This document shows, piece after piece, positions 1 through 5,087 of a stretch of DNA of 14,005 bases. Made by a program: the position numbers and the translations under genes. The DNA comes from Sulfurovum sp. (lineage in GTDB: Bacteria; Campylobacterota; Campylobacteria; Campylobacterales; Sulfurovaceae): the NCBI GenBank assembly GCA_022729615.1, contig DZAQ01000027.1:1-14005 (forward strand). The letters run 5' to 3'. Positions within the stretch are counted from its first letter, which is position 1. Each line of letters starts with the position of its first letter. The notes beneath the pieces were generated by a model. It did not search any database. It was not told the origin of the DNA and saw nothing but the letters and a program-made list of their open reading frames with translations.

Positions 1-3
1 GAT

Positions 4-80
<77 letters not shown>

Positions 81-172
81 TACTGGGAGCTGTGTGAATT
101 CTTATAGCGTTATCAAGATATTCTTCACAATAATAGCTCAAATCCTGATTAATTATCAAAATAATTTAGAAT

Positions 173-247
173 GCCCAGATAGCTCAGAGGCAGAGCACTT
201 CCTTGGTAAGGAAGAGGTCGGCGGTTCAATTCCGCTTCTGGGCTCCA
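173..247 (+). tRNA. thrT: tRNA-Thr (anticodon GGT)
   Basis: The cloverleaf is clear. Acceptor GCCCAGA (173-179) pairs with TCTGGGC (237-243). The anticodon stem CTTCC/GGAAG holds loop TTGGTAA, with anticodon GGT at 205-207. The T-loop is TTCAATT. The discriminator is T244, followed by encoded CCA (245-247). It decodes ACC and ACU. It sits between tRNA-Gly and tuf, so it may be cotranscribed with either and cut out by tRNA processing enzymes. Confidence 0.97.
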
Positions 248-253
248 GACACT

Positions 254-352
254 ATGTGGACAAGAGTGCTTCATGTGGGGTGCAGTAGTCGTGTCCATAT
301 CGGGCGTATGGAGTCTAAGAAGGCTTGAGGATGATCTCTCAAGGAAACTTGA
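254..352 (+). other. Structured spacer between tRNA-Thr and tuf
   Basis: This stretch has no ORF but several short inverted repeats, some mutually exclusive. Bases 254-262 pair with 292-300 (9 bp, one G-U). TCCATA (294-299) also pairs with TATGGA (307-312) around a 7-nt loop. CTTGAG (324-329) pairs with CTCAAG (338-343). TCAAG (339-343) also pairs with CTTGA (348-352) around a GAAA tetraloop. The spacer lies upstream of the candidate tuf promoter, so only transcripts from the tRNAs would contain it. A role in tRNA 3' processing or in read-through to tuf is inference. Confidence 0.35.
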
Positions 353-360
353 ACAAAATC

Positions 361-369
361 TGATATAAT
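361..369 (+). promoter_or_regulatory. Extended -10 promoter for tuf
   Basis: TGATATAAT is an exact TGn plus consensus TATAAT, placed 39 nt before the tuf start. No good -35 hexamer lies at the normal distance: TTGAAC at 349-354 is only 9 nt upstream. Sigma-70 promoters of Campylobacterota often rely on the -10 element with little -35 conservation, so this fits. Transcription would begin near 376 and give a leader of about 33 nt with the tuf ribosome binding site AGGAGA (398-403). Confidence 0.7.
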
Positions 370-408
370 ATCAGCCGTAATTTTAACACAAAAGCTTAGG
401 AGAAAAAG

Positions 409-1617
409 ATGGCTAAAGAAAAATTCGAACGAACAAAACCGCATGTAAATATCGGTACTATCGGTCACGTTGACCATGGTAAAACAACATTGACTGCTGC
501 TATCACAGCTGTACTTGCAACTAAAAATGGTTCAAAATTTATGGATTATGATGCAATTGATAATGCACCCGAAGAGAGAGAAAGAGGGATCACGATCGCT
601 ACTTCACATGTAGAGTATGAAACAGAAAGCAGACACTATGCTCATGTTGACTGCCCAGGTCACGCCGACTATGTTAAAAACATGATCACGGGTGCTGCGC
701 AAATGGACGGCGCTATTCTTGTTATCGCTGCGACAGATGGTCCAATGGCGCAAACAAGAGAGCACATTCTTCTTTCTAGACAAGTTGGTGTACCTTACAT
801 CGTAGTATTCTTGAACAAAGAGGATCAGCTTGACGACGAAGATAGAGAAGAGATGCTTGAGCTTGTCGAAATGGAAGTAAGAGAACTTCTTTCTGAGTAT
901 GAATTCCCGGGTGATGACACTCCGATTATAGCCGGATCTGCTTATCAGGCACTCGAAGAAGCCAAAGCTGGTAAACTTGGCGTGTGGTCAGATAAAATCT
1001 TCGCATTGATGGACGCGGTTGATGAATATATTCCTCAGCCGATCCGTGAAACAGAAAAAGATTTCTTGATGCCGATCGAAGATATCTTCTCGATCCAAGG
1101 CCGTGGTACGGTTGTAACAGGTAAAATCGATAGAGGCAAGGTTTGTATCGGTGACAACATCGAAATCGTTGGTATCAAAGATACTCAAAAAACAACTGTA
1201 ACCGGTGTTGAAATGTTCCGTAAAGAGATGACATGCGGCGAGGCTGGAGATAACTGCGGTGTTTTGATCCGTGGTATTCAAAAAGAGGCGGTACAAAGAG
1301 GAATGGTTCTTTGTAAGCCGAGCTCGATCACGCCACACACGAAGTTTGAAGCAGAAGTGTATGTATTGACCAAAGAGGAAGGCGGAAGACACACTCCATT
1401 CTTTAACAACTACAGACCACAGTTCTATGTAAGAACAACCGATGTTACGGGTTCTGTAGAGCTTCAAGAGGGTACAGAGATGGTTATGCCAGGCGATAAT
1501 GTCAAGGTAAATATCGTGCTTATCGCACCAGTTGCACTTGAAGAAGGCACAAGATTTGCTATCCGTGAGGGTGGCAGAACTGTCGGCGCAGGTGTTGTAA
1601 GTAAAATAATCGCATAA
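409..1617 (+). CDS. tuf: Elongation factor Tu (EF-Tu)
   Basis: EF-Tu is the cytoplasmic GTPase that carries aminoacyl-tRNA to the ribosomal A site. The 402-residue protein is intact. The G domain shows GHVDHGKT (19-26, P-loop), RGITI (59-63, switch I), DCPGH (81-85) and NKED (136-139). Domains 2 and 3 follow, with typical GRGTVVTG, GGRHTPFF and the C-terminal REGGRTVGAGVV. The start is supported by AGGAGA 5 nt upstream and by the usual MAKEKF N-terminus. The protein is slightly odd. It has about three extra residues after NKED (QLDDEDREEM before LELVEMEV). The G5 motif reads SAY (177-179) instead of SAL. The usual GPMPQT is GPMAQT (111-116). Cysteines occur at 246, 276 and 283, where I recall relatives having other residues. 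GTPase signatures are otherwise complete, so it should be functional. Two tRNAs lie upstream and rpmG downstream. Confidence 0.97.
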   Translation: MAKEKFERTKPHVNIGTIGHVDHGKTTLTAAITAVLATKNGSKFMDYDAIDNAPEERERGITIATSHVEYETESRHYAHVDCPGHADYVKNMITGAAQMDGAILVIAATDGPMAQTREHILLSRQVGVPYIVVFLNKEDQLDDEDREEMLELVEMEVRELLSEYEFPGDDTPIIAGSAYQALEEAKAGKLGVWSDKIFALMDAVDEYIPQPIRETEKDFLMPIEDIFSIQGRGTVVTGKIDRGKVCIGDNIEIVGIKDTQKTTVTGVEMFRKEMTCGEAGDNCGVLIRGIQKEAVQRGMVLCKPSSITPHTKFEAEVYVLTKEEGGRHTPFFNNYRPQFYVRTTDVTGSVELQEGTEMVMPGDNVKVNIVLIAPVALEEGTRFAIREGGRTVGAGVVSKIIA

Positions 1618-1624
1618 ATTTGAC

Positions 1625-1651
1625 TCCTGAGGATCTTCTCCTTGGGGTTTT
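1625..1651 (+). terminator. Terminator-like hairpin after tuf
   Basis: Nine base pairs join 1625-1633 (TCCTGAGGA preceded by C) with 1639-1647, around the loop TCTTC. Three of the pairs are G-U. The hairpin is followed by TTTT (1648-1651) and then C. The U-tract is short and the stem contains wobble pairs, so I read it as a leaky terminator or attenuator. It would let part of the tuf transcription continue into rpmG, tRNA-Trp and secE. It starts 8 nt after the tuf stop. Confidence 0.5.
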
Positions 1652-1671
1652 CGCGATAGTGAGGAAAAAAT

Positions 1672-1824
1672 ATGAGAGAAACTATACATTTGGGTTGTGA
1701 GAAATGCACAAGACGCAATTATCACACAACAAAAAATAAAAAAACAACGACTGAAAAGCTTGCTTTGAGAAAATATTGTAAATTTTGCAAAGAGCATACT
1801 GTTCACAAAGAGATGAAACTCTAG
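1672..1824 (+). CDS. rpmG: Large ribosomal subunit protein bL33
   Basis: This 50-residue gene encodes ribosomal protein L33 of the large subunit. The protein begins MRETIHLGCEKC and ends KEMKL. It carries two CxxC pairs, C9/C12 and C36/C39, which mark the zinc-binding form of L33 (as opposed to the zinc-free paralogue). The length is normal for the family. The ribosome binding site GAGG (1661-1664) sits 7 nt before ATG. The gene lies between tuf and tRNA-Trp, as is common in the rpmG-secE-nusG arrangement of many bacteria. Its stop codon falls in the loop of a perfect small hairpin (1815-1831). Confidence 0.95.
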   Translation: MRETIHLGCEKCTRRNYHTTKNKKTTTEKLALRKYCKFCKEHTVHKEMKL

Positions 1825-1831
1825 GAGTTTC
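1815..1831 (+). other. Hairpin with the rpmG stop codon as its loop
   Basis: GAAACTC (1815-1821) and GAGTTTC (1825-1831) form a perfect 7-bp inverted repeat. The three loop bases are exactly the TAG stop of rpmG. A second small hairpin, GGGA TTTA TCCC (1832-1843), follows at once and is succeeded by a pyrimidine run TCTCTTT. The pair lies just before tRNA-Trp (1863). A processing or transcript-stability role is possible. A 7-bp match of this kind is also expected about once by chance in a window of this size. Confidence 0.35.
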
Positions 1832-1862
1832 GGGATTTATCCCTCTCTTTAGTCCAACATAT

Positions 1863-1938
1863 AGGCCAATAGCTCCAATGGTAGAGCATCGGTCTCCAAA
1901 ACCGAGTGCTGGGGGTTCGAGTCCCTCTTGGCCTGCCA
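1863..1938 (+). tRNA. trpT: tRNA-Trp (anticodon CCA)
   Basis: The cloverleaf is complete. Acceptor AGGCCAA (1863-1869) pairs with TTGGCCT (1928-1934). Anticodon stem TCGGT/ACCGA surrounds loop CTCCAAA, with anticodon CCA at 1896-1898. The T-loop is TTCGAGT. The discriminator is G1935, as expected for tryptophan tRNA, and CCA is encoded (1936-1938). It decodes UGG. It sits inside the protein operon between rpmG and secE, ending only 18 nt before the secE start, so it must be released from a mixed transcript by RNase P and 3' processing. Confidence 0.97.
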
Positions 1939-1956
1939 AAATAAGGTTAAATGAGA

Positions 1957-2136
1957 ATGGAAAAACTTTCAAAATTTATTAGACATGCTAGAGAAGAAAT
2001 TCATAAAGTTATATTTCCAACCAAAATACAAGTGAGACAGGCGTTTCTTGCAGTAATTCTTGTAGTAACAGTGATATCGATATTTTTAGCATTGGTTGAC
2101 CTCATAATGTCGTCGATCGTATCAACAGTATTATAG
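1957..2136 (+). CDS. secE: Preprotein translocase subunit SecE
   Basis: SecE stabilises SecY in the inner-membrane Sec translocon. The protein is about 59 residues, the short single-span form found outside enterics. A basic amphipathic N-terminal helix leads into the conserved VIFPTK segment, followed by one hydrophobic helix (AFLAVILVVTVISIFLALV) and a short tail. I chose ATG 1957, giving MEKLSKFIRH, because family members usually start near this point and AAGG (1943-1946) is then 10 nt upstream. ATG 1951, adding two residues (MR), is in frame and possible, with only 4 nt spacing. The stop at 2134-2136 overlaps the ribosome binding site of nusG, so the two are probably translationally linked. 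Confidence 0.92.
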   Translation: MEKLSKFIRHAREEIHKVIFPTKIQVRQAFLAVILVVTVISIFLALVDLIMSSIVSTVL

Positions 2137-2146
2137 GATTTTATGT

Positions 2147-2677
2147 ATGGATTATCAGTGGTATGCTATTCAGACTTACGCGGGAAGTGAGCAAGCTGTC
2201 AAAAGAGCTATAACACAACTTGCTATAGATTATGGACTAGAAGAGAAGATAGATAGAGTTGTAGTGCCGACAGAAGAGGTTATTGAGGTCAAGAACGGTG
2301 TCAAAAAGATCACCGAGAGATCGCTTTATCCCGGGTACGCATTTGCACATATCGCACTTGATACGGATATTTGGTATAGAATCCAAAATCTTCCGAAGGT
2401 TTCACGGTTTATCGGCGAGCAAAAGACGCCTACGCCACTGAGTGATGCGGATATCAAAGTGATTCTTGAGAAGTTGGAGAAAAAATCAGCTCCAAGACCA
2501 AAAGTTGCTTTTGAGGCCGGCGAGGTAGTTCGTATCTCCGAAGGACCATTTGCCAACTTTACAGGTATGGTCGATGAGTATGATTTAGATCATGGAAAAC
2601 TCAAACTCAATGTATCGATCTTTGGTAGAAATACACCGGTAGAGATACTCTATACGCAAGTAGAAAAGATAATTTAA
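2147..2677 (+). CDS. nusG: Transcription termination/antitermination factor NusG
   Basis: NusG binds the RNA polymerase clamp, raises processivity and couples transcription to ribosomes or Rho. The 176-residue protein shows the N-terminal NGN domain (WYAIQTYAGSE near residue 5, then LYPGYAF around residue 62). A linker leads to the C-terminal KOW domain (about 120-176, with VVRISEGPFANFTGMV). The length is typical. The start is set by AGGA (2135-2138), which overlaps the secE stop and lies 8 nt before ATG 2147. An ATG at 2143 is out of frame. It is followed 19 nt later by rplK, in the conserved secE-nusG-rplK-rplA order. Confidence 0.96.
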   Translation: MDYQWYAIQTYAGSEQAVKRAITQLAIDYGLEEKIDRVVVPTEEVIEVKNGVKKITERSLYPGYAFAHIALDTDIWYRIQNLPKVSRFIGEQKTPTPLSDADIKVILEKLEKKSAPRPKVAFEAGEVVRISEGPFANFTGMVDEYDLDHGKLKLNVSIFGRNTPVEILYTQVEKII

Positions 2678-2696
2678 ATCAAACAAAGGAAAGAAA

Positions 2697-3122
2697 ATGG
2701 CAAAAAAAGTCACTTTTAAATTTAAAATGATGATACCGGCCGGCTCAGCAAACCCATCACCACCGGTAGGACCGGCATTGGGTCAAAGAGGCGTAAATAT
2801 CATGGAGTTTTGTAAGGCATTCAACGAAAGAACAAAGGACAAAATGGGATTTAAACTGCCTGTTCATGTCACGGTTTACAGCGATAAGAGTTTTACATTT
2901 GAAACAAGACAGCCTGCTGCAAGTGATTTGATCATGAGAGCTGCCGGTATCAAGAAGGGCACATCCAATCCGATCACTACTAAAGTCGGAACGATCTCAA
3001 AAGCAAAACTAGCTGAGATAGTAGATCAAAAAATTGTTGATCTTAATACAAATGACAAAGAGGTTGCTGCAAAAATTATCGCAGGAACTTGCAGAAGCAT
3101 GGGTGTTGATATCGTCAACTAA
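2697..3122 (+). CDS. rplK: Large ribosomal subunit protein uL11
   Basis: L11 binds 23S rRNA at the GTPase-associated centre, at the base of the L10/L12 stalk, and takes part in factor binding and stringent control. The 141-residue protein is of normal length. It shows the proline-rich N-terminal motif NPSPPVGPALGQRG (about 20-33), the central KSFTFETRQP segment, and the C-terminal RNA-binding domain ending AGTCRSMGVDIVN. The ribosome binding site AAGGAA (2686-2691) is 5 nt before ATG. The 19-nt gap from nusG leaves no room for an L1-binding leader of the kind E. coli has before rplK. Confidence 0.97.
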   Translation: MAKKVTFKFKMMIPAGSANPSPPVGPALGQRGVNIMEFCKAFNERTKDKMGFKLPVHVTVYSDKSFTFETRQPAASDLIMRAAGIKKGTSNPITTKVGTISKAKLAEIVDQKIVDLNTNDKEVAAKIIAGTCRSMGVDIVN

Positions 3123-3179
3123 ATAATCTTTAACCACATAGATTCAAAAGAGTGTGGGAGCAAATAGCGGAGAAAAGAA

Positions 3180-3884
3180 ATGGCAAAAAAAGTAAGTAAA
3201 AGAACAACTAAACTATTAGAAAAAATTGATGGAGCAAAACTCTATAGCGTGGATGAAGCATTTGGGCTCATCGGTGATTTGAAGTCGGCTAAATTTGACG
3301 AAACGGTCGAAGTGGCGCTTAATCTCAATGTAGATCCAAGACATGCAGATCAAATGATCCGCGGTTCGGTGGTTTTGCCGCACGGTACAGGCAAAACAGT
3401 TCGTGTAGCTGTATTTGCAAAGGGCGAGAAGGCCGATGAGGCGAAAAAAGCAGGCGCTGATATTGTGGGAACGGATGAGTTGATCGAGATGATCCAATCA
3501 GGAAGTCTCCCTTTTGATATCGTCATCTCTACACCCGATATGATGGGTGTGCTTGGAAAAGTTGCGAGAATCCTAGGACCAAAGGGTTTGATGCCAAATC
3601 CAAAAACCGGAACAGTGACAATGGATGTGACAAGAGCTGTCAATGACGCCAAGGGCGGACAGGTAAATTTCCGTGTTGACAAAAAGGGAAATATCCATGC
3701 AGGTATCGGTAAAATCAGTTTTGACGAGTCTAAACTCAAAGAGAATTTTAAAACATTTGTAAATAAAATAAACAAATCAAAACCGGCTGCCGCAAAAGGG
3801 AAATATGTGATCAATGCTGCTATCTCATTGACAATGAGTCCATCAATCACGATCAATCCTGCCGAAGTAATGGATATAAGATAA
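3180..3884 (+). CDS. rplA: Large ribosomal subunit protein uL1
   Basis: L1 forms the mobile stalk near the ribosomal E site and, in many bacteria, represses translation of its own operon. The 234-residue protein is of normal family length. It has the typical N-terminus (MAKKVSKR), the VVLPHGTGK segment near residue 62, the ILGPKGLMPNPKTGTV signature near residues 130-145, and the GQVNFRVDKKGNIHAGIGK motif near 160-178. CGGAGA (3168-3173) precedes ATG 3180. The 57-nt gap after rplK holds short inverted repeats (CCACA 3134-3138 with TGTGG 3153-3157; AATCT with AGATT) that might be regulatory. Confidence 0.97.
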   Translation: MAKKVSKRTTKLLEKIDGAKLYSVDEAFGLIGDLKSAKFDETVEVALNLNVDPRHADQMIRGSVVLPHGTGKTVRVAVFAKGEKADEAKKAGADIVGTDELIEMIQSGSLPFDIVISTPDMMGVLGKVARILGPKGLMPNPKTGTVTMDVTRAVNDAKGGQVNFRVDKKGNIHAGIGKISFDESKLKENFKTFVNKINKSKPAAAKGKYVINAAISLTMSPSITINPAEVMDIR

Positions 3885-3886
3885 AT

Positions 3887-3906
3887 TAAAGCCGATGTTG
3901 GCTTTA
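3887..3906 (+). other. Hairpin just after rplA
   Basis: TAAAGCC (3887-3893) and GGCTTTA (3900-3906) form a perfect 7-bp stem with a 6-nt loop, starting 3 nt after the rplA stop. The following sequence TCTTGGGC is only weakly U-rich. It could be a weak terminator that protects the rplKA mRNA 3' end, or the first hairpin of the L10 leader that starts a few bases later. Confidence 0.5.
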
Positions 3907-3910
3907 TCTT

Positions 3911-4013
3911 GGGCTGAAGATAACAGGGGCGAAAGCTTAATTTGATACTTGTTTTTGGCAAGTATATTCTTTGCACTGCAAAGACTCCCGGTTAGAAGTC
4001 GAAAGGAGAAAAA
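3911..4013 (+). promoter_or_regulatory. L10 (rplJ) autoregulatory leader RNA
   Basis: The spacer before rplJ folds by hand into the L10 leader architecture. An outer stem pairs 3912-3915 (GGCT) with 3997-4000. An asymmetric purine internal loop follows (GAAGA 3916-3920 opposite GA 3995-3996), which looks like a kink-turn. A long inner stem pairs 3921-3929 (TAACAGGGG) with 3986-3994 (TCCCGGTTA), with one A-G mismatch and one G-U. Inside lie a single-stranded GAAAGCTTAAT stretch and two perfect hairpins (3945-3951 with 3959-3965; 3969-3975 with 3977-3983). The Shine-Dalgarno AAAGGAG (4002-4008) begins right after the outer stem. In this family, surplus L10-L12 complex binds the kink-turn and represses rplJ-rplL translation. 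Confidence 0.82.
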
Positions 4014-4499
4014 ATGACAAGAACAGAAAAAGAGAAACTTGTTGCCGAGATGACGGATGCGTTCAAAGATCGCGCGGCAATTGTTGTTTGTGACTATAAA
4101 GGAATGACTGTCGCCCAATTGAAATCTATCAGATTGAATGCGGAAGAGAGCGGTTCTAAAGTAAAAGTCGTAAAGAACAAACTTGCAGCGATAGCACTGG
4201 CTAATGCAGGTCAAGAGCCTATCGCTTTTGTTGATACAAATATTGTAATTTGGGGTGATGATCAGATCGCTACATGTAAAATAGCAGAGACATCAGCCAC
4301 AAATTTCAAAGATAAATTTGTGATCAAATCAGCGCTGCTTGAAGGTAAAGTCGTCACGGCTGACACAGTCAACGCTATGGCGAAACTTCCTGGCAGGGAT
4401 GAGCTTCTTGGTATGTTGCTAAATGTCTGGAATGCACCGGTTCAAAACTTTACAATCGGTCTATCAGCTTTGGCGAAAAAACGAGAAGAAGAGGCGTAG
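4014..4499 (+). CDS. rplJ: Large ribosomal subunit protein uL10
   Basis: L10 anchors the L7/L12 dimers to the large subunit and forms the base of the stalk. The 161-residue protein shows the N-terminal rRNA-binding domain (AIVVCDYKGMTVAQL near 23-37, then VKVVKNKLA near 50-58). Its C-terminal helix, rich in hydrophobic and charged residues (LSALAKKREEE), is where L7/L12 dimers bind. Length is normal. AAAGGAG lies 5 nt before the ATG. The kink-turn leader just upstream implies feedback repression by L10-L12. rplL follows after 57 nt. Confidence 0.96.
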   Translation: MTRTEKEKLVAEMTDAFKDRAAIVVCDYKGMTVAQLKSIRLNAEESGSKVKVVKNKLAAIALANAGQEPIAFVDTNIVIWGDDQIATCKIAETSATNFKDKFVIKSALLEGKVVTADTVNAMAKLPGRDELLGMLLNVWNAPVQNFTIGLSALAKKREEEA

Positions 4500-4505
4500 T
4501 CTGGT

Positions 4506-4520
4506 GAGTCTGATAGACTC
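4506..4520 (+). other. Small hairpin between rplJ and rplL
   Basis: GAGTCT (4506-4511) and AGACTC (4515-4520) form a perfect 6-bp stem with a GAT triloop, 6 nt after the rplJ stop. The next bases are not a U-tract (TTGAATC), so it is unlikely to terminate. It could stabilise the mRNA or help rplL be translated at the higher level needed for several L7/L12 copies per ribosome. That role is inference. Confidence 0.4.
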
Positions 4521-4556
4521 TTGAATCTAAATAAATAAAATTATAAAGGCAAAAAA

Positions 4557-4928
4557 ATGGCAATCACTAAAGATGATGTAATAGAATTTATCTCCAATTT
4601 GTCAGTTCTTGAGTTGTCACAACTCGTAAAAGAATTTGAAGAGAAGTTTGGCGTATCAGCACAAGCGACAGTAGTATCCGGCGGACCGGTAGCTGCTGCA
4701 AGCGCGGAAGAGGAGCAAACTGAGTTTTCAGTTGTATTGACAAGCGGCGGCGATAAGAAGATCAACGCAATTAAAGTCATGAGAGCTGTCACGGGTCTTG
4801 GTCTCAAAGAGGCGAAAACTGCTGTTGAAGAGACTCCATCTGTTGTCAAAGAGGCTGTTTCTAAAGCTGAAGCAGAAGATATCAAAAAACAATTTGAAGA
4901 AGCCGGCGCTACCTGCGAAATCAAATAA
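4557..4928 (+). CDS. rplL: Large ribosomal subunit protein bL12 (L7/L12)
   Basis: L7/L12 is the multi-copy acidic stalk protein that recruits translation GTPases. The 123-residue protein has the N-terminal dimerisation helices (about 1-35), an alanine-rich flexible hinge (PVAAASAEEE, about 43-53), and the globular C-terminal domain with KINAIKVMRAVTGLGLKEAK, which carries the factor-binding helices. Length is typical. AAAGG (4545-4549) lies 7 nt before ATG. The last residues ATCEIK carry a cysteine where I recall relatives having valine. Two terminator-like elements follow, before rpoB. Confidence 0.97.
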   Translation: MAITKDDVIEFISNLSVLELSQLVKEFEEKFGVSAQATVVSGGPVAAASAEEEQTEFSVVLTSGGDKKINAIKVMRAVTGLGLKEAKTAVEETPSVVKEAVSKAEAEDIKKQFEEAGATCEIK

Positions 4929-4939
4929 ATATATCCATC

Positions 4940-4963
4940 GGGTACCCTTGCCGGTACCCTTTT
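4940..4963 (+). terminator. Attenuator between rplL and rpoB
   Basis: GGGTACC (4940-4946) and GGTACCC (4953-4959) form a perfect GC-rich 7-bp stem with a 6-nt loop (CTTGCC), followed by TTTT (4960-4963). It starts 11 nt after the rplL stop. This matches the position of the known partial terminator between rplL and rpoB in E. coli, which lets only part of the transcription reach the RNA polymerase genes. Confidence 0.8.
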
Positions 4964-4989
4964 GGCGCATCTCCGGATACAGTGACAAG

Positions 4990-5030
4990 CTATTAAGGGT
5001 TAATACTTACGCTCTTTGCAATAGTTTTTT
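4990..5030 (+). terminator. Second, weaker terminator-like element before rpoB
   Basis: CTATT (4990-4994) pairs with AATAG (5020-5024). Inside it AAGGG (4995-4999) pairs with CTCTT (5012-5016), with one G-U and a 3-nt bulge (TGC). The structure is followed by six T residues (5025-5030). The stem is AT-rich and imperfect, so it would be leaky. It may act in series with the first attenuator. The remaining 57 nt to rpoB show no clear promoter. Confidence 0.4.
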
Positions 5031-5087
5031 CGTGTATCTAAGCACACCAATTAATATACCTTAAACCTAAATCCATAAGGCTATCCA

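Noticed and set aside
93..129. An imperfect inverted repeat (TGTGAA with TTCACA) between the tRNA-Gly and tRNA-Thr genes
   Set aside because: The stem is short with a long AT-rich loop and could easily be chance; no terminator or promoter can be supported here.
988..1806. A 272-codon open frame on the minus strand across tuf and rpmG
   Set aside because: It is a shadow of tuf and rpmG. It has no family resemblance and spans two conserved genes and a terminator-like hairpin on the other strand.
5016..5060. A possible promoter for rpoB (TTGCAA, TATCTA, or TTAATATA)
   Set aside because: Spacing between the hexamers is about 13 nt, and the -10 matches are weak in an AT-rich spacer.
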